This document shows positions 58,859 through 64,000 of a stretch of 64,000 bases of DNA, in pieces. The stretch's first letter is position 1; each line of letters opens with the position of its first letter. The stretch lies in contig NZ_JANWGH010000001.1 in NCBI RefSeq assembly GCF_024919275.1, positions 1,434,296-1,498,295 of the forward strand, written 5' to 3'. A program made the position numbers and the translations under genes. Below the pieces are notes generated by a model. It was given only the letters and a program-made list of their open reading frames with translations. It was not told the DNA's origin and made no database searches. This stretch comes from Algoriphagus limi. Its GTDB lineage: Bacteria; Bacteroidota; Bacteroidia; Cytophagales; Cyclobacteriaceae.

Positions 58859-61270
58859 ATGAAATACATCATGACTTGGGTTCTTTGTTGTGCTTTGGTT
58901 TTTGTATCCAAAAGTCAAACTATTTCGGTCAAAGATCAGGTAAGCAATGAACCCATTCCCACTGTGGTGGCTCACGATCCATCTACAGGAAGGGTATTAT
59001 ATGCAAATGGCAAGGGGCAATTGGACATTTCCTCTTTTGCAGATTTAGAAATTATTCAAATCAGTAGCTATGGCTACCAGACAGTGAGGTTGAATTTTCA
59101 GGAACTGACAAGTTTACCGGATGCGACCTTATACCTTGAAAAAAGCAATATCAACCTCGGTGAGGTGGTTGTTGCAGCAAATAAATGGAGACAAAACAGC
59201 GATGATGTTCCTCAGAAAATTGTCACCATTGCCCCATCAGAGATTCGATTTCAAGATCCTCAAACAGCAGCAGATCTATTAGGCATATCTGGTAAAGTCT
59301 ACGTTCAAAAAAGTCAGCAAGGCGGAGGGAGCCCCATGATCCGGGGCTTTGCTACAAATCGCCTGCTTTACTCCGTGGATGGCGTTCGGATGAATAATGC
59401 AATTTTCCGAGGTGGAAACCTCCAAAACGTCATCAATTTGGATCCATTCGTCATCAGTGATGCAGAAGTTCTATTTGGGCCTGCTTCCGTAATTTATGGA
59501 AGTGATGCTATTGGTGGAGTAATGAGTTTTGAAACGATCAAGCCGGGATTTTCTCTCGATGATGAGACACTGATTGAAGGAACAATCGTCTCCCGTTTCT
59601 CCAGCGCCAACAAGGAAAAGACAGGACATGCTGACCTTCAAATAGGTTGGAAAAAATGGGCATTGGCTACTAGTTTTTCCAGCTGGGATTATGATGATTT
59701 GCGACAAGGTTCCCATGGGCCAGAGGATTACATCAAGCGAAATTATGTCGAGCGAATTAACGGGGAAGATGTGGTTTTGACTTTAGAAGATCCAGCGCTA
59801 ATCCAGATTCCTTCAGGTTACTCGCAGAAAAACTTCATGCAAAAAATCCGATTCCAGCCCTCTAATGATTGGGAGTTTAATTACGGGTTTCATTATTCTG
59901 CCACTTCTAGCTATGGACGTTACGATCGACATAACCGAGTTCGAAATGGCTTGCCTCGCTATGCAGAATGGGACTATGGCCCCCAAAAATGGATGATGAA
60001 TCATCTGAAGGTTACCCACAATCAAGCTGGCGTTTTATATGATCGGGTGAATTTGAGTCTAGCCCTTCAGAATTTTGAAGAAAGCCGAATCGACCGAAGT
60101 CTGAATGATCCTATCCGAAACACCCAAATTGAAAAAGTCACTGCTTATTCCGCAAACCTTGATTTCAGTAAAAGCATCAATTCTAAAAAATTCCTTTTCT
60201 ATGGATTGGAATGGGTGAAAAATAAAGTGAATTCCGCTGGATTTACCACTGATATCGAAACAGGCGAAGAAGAGGAAGGGCCTACCCGCTATCCCAAATC
60301 AGATTGGAATTCCTTTGGGGCTTATGTGAATTTGGAATCCAAAATTCATGAAAAAGCTACGCTCCAAAGCGGATTGCGCTATAGCTGGTATGGAATAGAA
60401 AGCCAATTCGATACCCGATTTTACCCCTTTCCCTTTGAGGAGGCGAACTTGGGAAATGGAAATCTTACCGGAAGTGTAGGAATCGTTTATCGTCCAGAGG
60501 AGTCTTGGGTCTTAAGTAGCAATTTGGGAACAGCCTTTCGATCACCCAATGTAGATGATATTGGGAAAGTATTCGATTCCGAACCCGGGGCAGTCACCGT
60601 TCCTAATCCGGATTTGAAACCTGAGTATGCCACCAATATTGATCTAAGTCTTGCCAAACTTTGGGGAGATGCTTTCAAGGTTGATATTACAGGTTTCTAC
60701 ACCCATTTGGCAAATGCATTAGTGCGTAGGAATTTCCAATTAAATGGACAAGACAGTATTCTCTATGATGGAGAATTGAGTCAAGTCCAAGCCATTCAAA
60801 ATGCAGCTGAAGCTCGAGTGTATGGAATTCAAATTGGTGTAAAAGCGAAATTGACCAAAAACCTCTCCATTTTCGCTGATATCAATTTCCAGGAAGGAAA
60901 AGAGGAACTGGATGACGGAAGTACTAGTCCTTCCCGGCATGCTGCCCCCTTATTTGGAGTGACTCGCTTGGATTATCAGGCAAGTCGGCTTAGGGCTCAA
61001 CTATATCTCAACTTCCAGGGTGAAAGGAGTTTTGAAAATTTGGCACAAGAAGAACGTGCAAAGGATGAAATCTACGCCAAGGACGAAAATGGAAATAACT
61101 ACTCCCCTTCTTGGTATACGCTCAACTTAAAAGTCAGCTATCCAATTCTGGATATTCTGCAATTGAATGCAGGGATTGAAAATATCACCGATCAGCGCTA
61201 TAGACCCTACAGTTCGGGGATTTCAGGAGCTGGAAGGAATTTTATTTTCTCCTTAAGAGCAAGTTTTTAA
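58859..61270 (+). CDS. TonB-dependent outer-membrane receptor
   Basis: 803 residues. Signal peptide (KYIMTWVLCCALVFVSKSQ), a carboxypeptidase-like regulatory region (SVKDQVSNEPIPTVVAHDPSTG, about 22-100), a plug domain (PQKIVTIAPSEIRFQDPQTAADLLGISGKVYVQKSQQGGGSPMIRGFATNRLLYSVDGVRMNNAIFRG, about 118-210) and a 22-strand barrel ending RNFIFSLRASF. The GSPMIRGF and DGVRMNNAIFRGG blocks fit haem or haemoglobin-type and siderophore receptors. The ligand is not fixed by sequence. It is followed by a terminator, so the P-ATPase is a separate unit. Confidence 0.93.
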   Translation: MKYIMTWVLCCALVFVSKSQTISVKDQVSNEPIPTVVAHDPSTGRVLYANGKGQLDISSFADLEIIQISSYGYQTVRLNFQELTSLPDATLYLEKSNINLGEVVVAANKWRQNSDDVPQKIVTIAPSEIRFQDPQTAADLLGISGKVYVQKSQQGGGSPMIRGFATNRLLYSVDGVRMNNAIFRGGNLQNVINLDPFVISDAEVLFGPASVIYGSDAIGGVMSFETIKPGFSLDDETLIEGTIVSRFSSANKEKTGHADLQIGWKKWALATSFSSWDYDDLRQGSHGPEDYIKRNYVERINGEDVVLTLEDPALIQIPSGYSQKNFMQKIRFQPSNDWEFNYGFHYSATSSYGRYDRHNRVRNGLPRYAEWDYGPQKWMMNHLKVTHNQAGVLYDRVNLSLALQNFEESRIDRSLNDPIRNTQIEKVTAYSANLDFSKSINSKKFLFYGLEWVKNKVNSAGFTTDIETGEEEEGPTRYPKSDWNSFGAYVNLESKIHEKATLQSGLRYSWYGIESQFDTRFYPFPFEEANLGNGNLTGSVGIVYRPEESWVLSSNLGTAFRSPNVDDIGKVFDSEPGAVTVPNPDLKPEYATNIDLSLAKLWGDAFKVDITGFYTHLANALVRRNFQLNGQDSILYDGELSQVQAIQNAAEARVYGIQIGVKAKLTKNLSIFADINFQEGKEELDDGSTSPSRHAAPLFGVTRLDYQASRLRAQLYLNFQGERSFENLAQEERAKDEIYAKDENGNNYSPSWYTLNLKVSYPILDILQLNAGIENITDQRYRPYSSGISGAGRNFIFSLRASF

Positions 61271-61280
61271 ATCAAATCGA

Positions 61281-61313
61281 AAAGTCTGGAGCATCTTAGC
61301 CCAGACTTTTTTA
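61281..61313 (+). terminator. terminator after the TonB receptor
   Basis: AAAGTCTGG (61281-61289) pairs with CCAGACTTT (61301-61309) over an 11-base loop, then TTTATTTT. Located 10 bp after the stop. Confidence 0.85.
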
Positions 61314-61339
61314 TTTTAAGCTATTGAAGCAAAACTTTT

Positions 61340-63913
61340 ATGATTTCACTTCCAAAGTCCAAGTCAGAACTCACTTCTCTAATCAGCACAGGTCTGACTG
61401 AAGCCGAAGCAAAGCGTCGTTTGGAGGAAGTGGGTCCAAACTCTCTCAAGGAGAAAAAAAAGAAAGCTCCATTCCAACTTTTTCTGGATCAGTTCAAAGA
61501 CTTTATGATCGCCATCCTGATCTCTGCCTCTTTAATCGCAGGAGTCATCGGAGAATGGTCAGATACCATCATTATCCTGGTGATTGTCATTCTCAATGCC
61601 ATCATGGGATTTATTCAGGAATACAGGGCTGAAAAGGCCTTGGAAGCCCTGAAAAAAATGAGTGAAACCCATACTAGAGTCATTCGAAGTGGAAAGACCC
61701 AAACTATCCATTCCAGCGAACTTGTACCCGGGGATATCCTGATTTGTGAAGCTGGAAATATGATTCCGGCAGATATCCAACTATTGGAAGGAAATGCGGT
61801 CAAAATGGATGAATCCTCCTTGACTGGAGAATCTGTCCCTGTGGATAAAACGGCCTTTATTGAAGAAATAGACTCTCCAGACATCAATTCGGATCGCCAC
61901 CTTTTTAAAGGCACTTTTCAGACTAATGGACGTGGGGTGGGTATAGTGCTCAAAACCGGAATGGACACCCAGTTCGGAAAAATCGCTGACCTACTTCAGG
62001 AAGGAAGTCCTGAAACTCCCCTTCAGATTCGAATGAGGAAATTTGGGAAGACTATCTCTCTTCTGATTTTGCTGATCTGTTTGATCATTTTTGGACTGGG
62101 ACTTCTCCGAGGTGAAGAACCCCTTGAATTAATGATGGTTTCGGTAAGTTTGGCAGTTGCTGCTATTCCAGAGGCTCTGCCTGCCCTAATCACCATTGCT
62201 CTTTCCTTAGGAGCTGCCCGGATGGCAAAAAAGGAAGCGCTAATCAGAAAACTCCCAGCTGTGGAAAGTTTGGGTTCCATCACTTTTATCTGCACTGATA
62301 AAACAGGCACCCTGACCAAAAATCAGATGACCGTAGTCCGGCATTCATCGGATGAAAAAGAACATGTGGCTCCAGGTTATGACAACCTTCAACTCGCCTT
62401 GGCTTTGAACAATGACGTCAAAGTGGGAAAGGACGGAAACTTACTGGGAGAAGCCACCGAACTTGCTTTAGTGCAACATTTGATTCAAAATTTAGGAGAA
62501 AAAACCTATCAGGAAATCCTAAATGATTTTCCAAGAATCGGAGAAATCCCATTTGATTCAGACCGAAAGCTTATGAGCACTTTCCATCAAATGGGTGATC
62601 AGGTTTTGGTAATCTGCAAAGGAGCTTCCGAGTGCATTATTGGGGTATTAAATGATCAAAATGATCTTCAAAAAATCAAAAAAGACTCTCAGGAATGGGC
62701 TGAAGCTGGGGAGCGGGTTTTGGCTTTTTCTGGAAAGGTTTTAGATAAACTCCCTCCAAAATCAGAATGGGATAAAATCGAAAGCGAGCTTTCATACTGG
62801 GGATTGGTGGGGATGATTGACCCTCCACGAGAAGAAGTCAAGGAGGCAATTCAAGAATGTAAGACAGCTGGAATCCAGCCAGTAATGATTACTGGAGACC
62901 ACCCTGCAACTGCCAAAACCATTGCCAAGGAGGTTGGGATTTTTGAAGAAGGGGATTTGATATTGAGTGGATCTGAACTCCGGGAAATGTCCGATGAGGA
63001 TTTTGCCAATCAGGTAGAAAAAACTACGGTTTATGCACGCGTTTCCCCAGACCAAAAACTTCGAATTGTCCGTACTCTTCAGCAAAAAAATCAATTCGTG
63101 GCTATGACAGGAGATGGGGTAAATGACGCTCCTTCTCTCCGGGCGAGCACGATTGGAATTGCAATGGGAATCACGGGAACTGATGTCAGCAAGGAAGCCG
63201 CTCATATGATTTTGTTGGATGACAATTTTGCAACCATTGTACGGGCTATTCGGGAAGGACGTAGGATTTTTGATAATATCCGGAAGTTCATCAAATACAT
63301 CATGACCTGTAATGGAGCGGAAATCTGGACGATTACCATGGCTCCTTTATTAGGGCTTCCTATCCCATTACTTCCTATCCATATTCTTTGGATTAATTTG
63401 GTGACAGATGGGATTCCAGCCTTGGCTTTAGCAAAAGAAAAAGCTGAAAAAAATATCATGGATCGCCCTCCTCGTCCACCCAAGCAAAGCCTTTTTGCAG
63501 AAGGCCTAGGATGGCACATTCTGTGGGTTGGAATATTAATGGCTGGAATTACCCTTTTCACTCAATATTGGGCGATACGCCAAGGGTGGCATTGGCAGAC
63601 TATGGTCTTTACCGTTCTAGCATTTTCCCAGTTAGGACATGTCATGGCTGTTAGAAGTGATCGAAGCCCTCTATACAAACTTGGCATTTTCACCAATACA
63701 CCCCTGATTCTTTCAATTATCGGAACGTTAATTTTGCAAGTTCTTATCATTTATCTCCCCTTCTTTAATCGGATATTTCACACTGAAGCTTTAAACCTTC
63801 CTGAATTGATTTTCAGTGTAGGAATGGGATTGGTGGTTTTCCATGCAGTAGAGTTTGAAAAATGGATAAAATCTTTTCGCCAAAAGAAAGAGGAAGCCAA
63901 ACTCAAGCATTGA
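61340..63913 (+). CDS. P-type ATPase, Ca2+ type (P2A)
   Basis: 857 residues. Cation ATPase N-terminal domain, TGES (162-165) of the actuator, PEALP (277-281) in helix M4, phosphorylation site D320 in CTDKTGTLT, ATP-site KGASE, MITGDHPATA and hinge GDGVNDAPS (about 591). C-terminal helices complete ten membrane segments. The PEALP ion site matches Ca2+-ATPases (PEGLP in most relatives), so Ca2+ or Mn2+ export is likely. It stands alone after the terminator of the receptor gene. Confidence 0.93.
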   Translation: MISLPKSKSELTSLISTGLTEAEAKRRLEEVGPNSLKEKKKKAPFQLFLDQFKDFMIAILISASLIAGVIGEWSDTIIILVIVILNAIMGFIQEYRAEKALEALKKMSETHTRVIRSGKTQTIHSSELVPGDILICEAGNMIPADIQLLEGNAVKMDESSLTGESVPVDKTAFIEEIDSPDINSDRHLFKGTFQTNGRGVGIVLKTGMDTQFGKIADLLQEGSPETPLQIRMRKFGKTISLLILLICLIIFGLGLLRGEEPLELMMVSVSLAVAAIPEALPALITIALSLGAARMAKKEALIRKLPAVESLGSITFICTDKTGTLTKNQMTVVRHSSDEKEHVAPGYDNLQLALALNNDVKVGKDGNLLGEATELALVQHLIQNLGEKTYQEILNDFPRIGEIPFDSDRKLMSTFHQMGDQVLVICKGASECIIGVLNDQNDLQKIKKDSQEWAEAGERVLAFSGKVLDKLPPKSEWDKIESELSYWGLVGMIDPPREEVKEAIQECKTAGIQPVMITGDHPATAKTIAKEVGIFEEGDLILSGSELREMSDEDFANQVEKTTVYARVSPDQKLRIVRTLQQKNQFVAMTGDGVNDAPSLRASTIGIAMGITGTDVSKEAAHMILLDDNFATIVRAIREGRRIFDNIRKFIKYIMTCNGAEIWTITMAPLLGLPIPLLPIHILWINLVTDGIPALALAKEKAEKNIMDRPPRPPKQSLFAEGLGWHILWVGILMAGITLFTQYWAIRQGWHWQTMVFTVLAFSQLGHVMAVRSDRSPLYKLGIFTNTPLILSIIGTLILQVLIIYLPFFNRIFHTEALNLPELIFSVGMGLVVFHAVEFEKWIKSFRQKKEEAKLKH

Positions 63914-64000
63914 CGTTCTCCACTCACCTATTTTTAATTCGATTCTTAATCCATTCTAATTATCTTCCCCCTTTCGAAAACCCAAAACTATTCCTGTGTC

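Overview
The window looks like a chromosomal segment of a Bacteroidota bacterium, most likely order Cytophagales and close to Algoriphagus/Cyclobacteriaceae. This is inferred from gene content and style, not from a marker gene. Reasons: moderate-to-low GC, few Shine-Dalgarno sequences, several Bacteroidota-type -7 boxes (TAnnTTTG) just upstream of starts, and families typical of the phylum (DUF3822, a DUF1573 protein, an LptE-type lipoprotein, a UpxY/NusG-like antiterminator, YceI lipoprotein, TonB receptor). No rRNA, tRNA, insertion sequence, phage, CRISPR or integrase was seen. The segment reads as ordinary chromosome.

Layout. 1-3390: start of a sensor kinase, its OmpR-type regulator, a PepSY membrane protein and a lipoprotein. 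3391-7392: a four-gene minus-strand operon (circularly permuted ATP-grasp, alpha-E, Anbu-type Ntn hydrolase, transglutaminase). 7574-11370: YitT, metG, TetR. 11484-16480: ligA with a large internal insert, then dapA-xseA-xseB. 16601-21739: beta-barrel protein behind a sigma-54-like promoter, orphan NusG paralog, ABC exporter, DUF1573, RecD-like helicase. 21754-25637: two Nudix proteins, DUF3822, coaD, pyrE. 25689-30584: a second ligase operon of five genes (esterase, ATP-grasp, GCS2-type carboxylate-amine ligase, glutamine amidotransferase, ATP-grasp-like). 30693-33813: membrane protein, gamma carbonic anhydrase, YceI, dinB. 33895-38329: miaB, sigma-54 activator, lptE, a charged protein, secG. 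38465-42814: sterol desaturase family protein, unknown protein, groES-groEL, orphan receiver. 42854-49371: serine hydrolase, S10 peptidase, purL. 49507-58282: amidohydrolase, outer-membrane protein, then GntP permease, SDR, TIM-barrel and a haem-binding dehydrogenase that look like sugar-acid or polyol metabolism. 58283-63913: small secreted/anchored protein, TonB receptor, Ca2+-type P-ATPase.

The most interesting content is the two separate operons of amide-bond-forming enzymes. The first pairs a ligase with a proteasome-like hydrolase and a transglutaminase fold. The second pairs three ligase or amidotransferase activities with an alpha/beta hydrolase. Both types of neighbourhood are known from comparative genomics of amidoligases, but to my knowledge their products and substrates are not established. 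Other points: a ~150-residue insert in the helix-hairpin-helix region of DNA ligase, and a possible sigma-54 circuit (an activator with no receiver domain plus two good -24/-12 matches, one upstream of groES-groEL beside repeated TGACA motifs).
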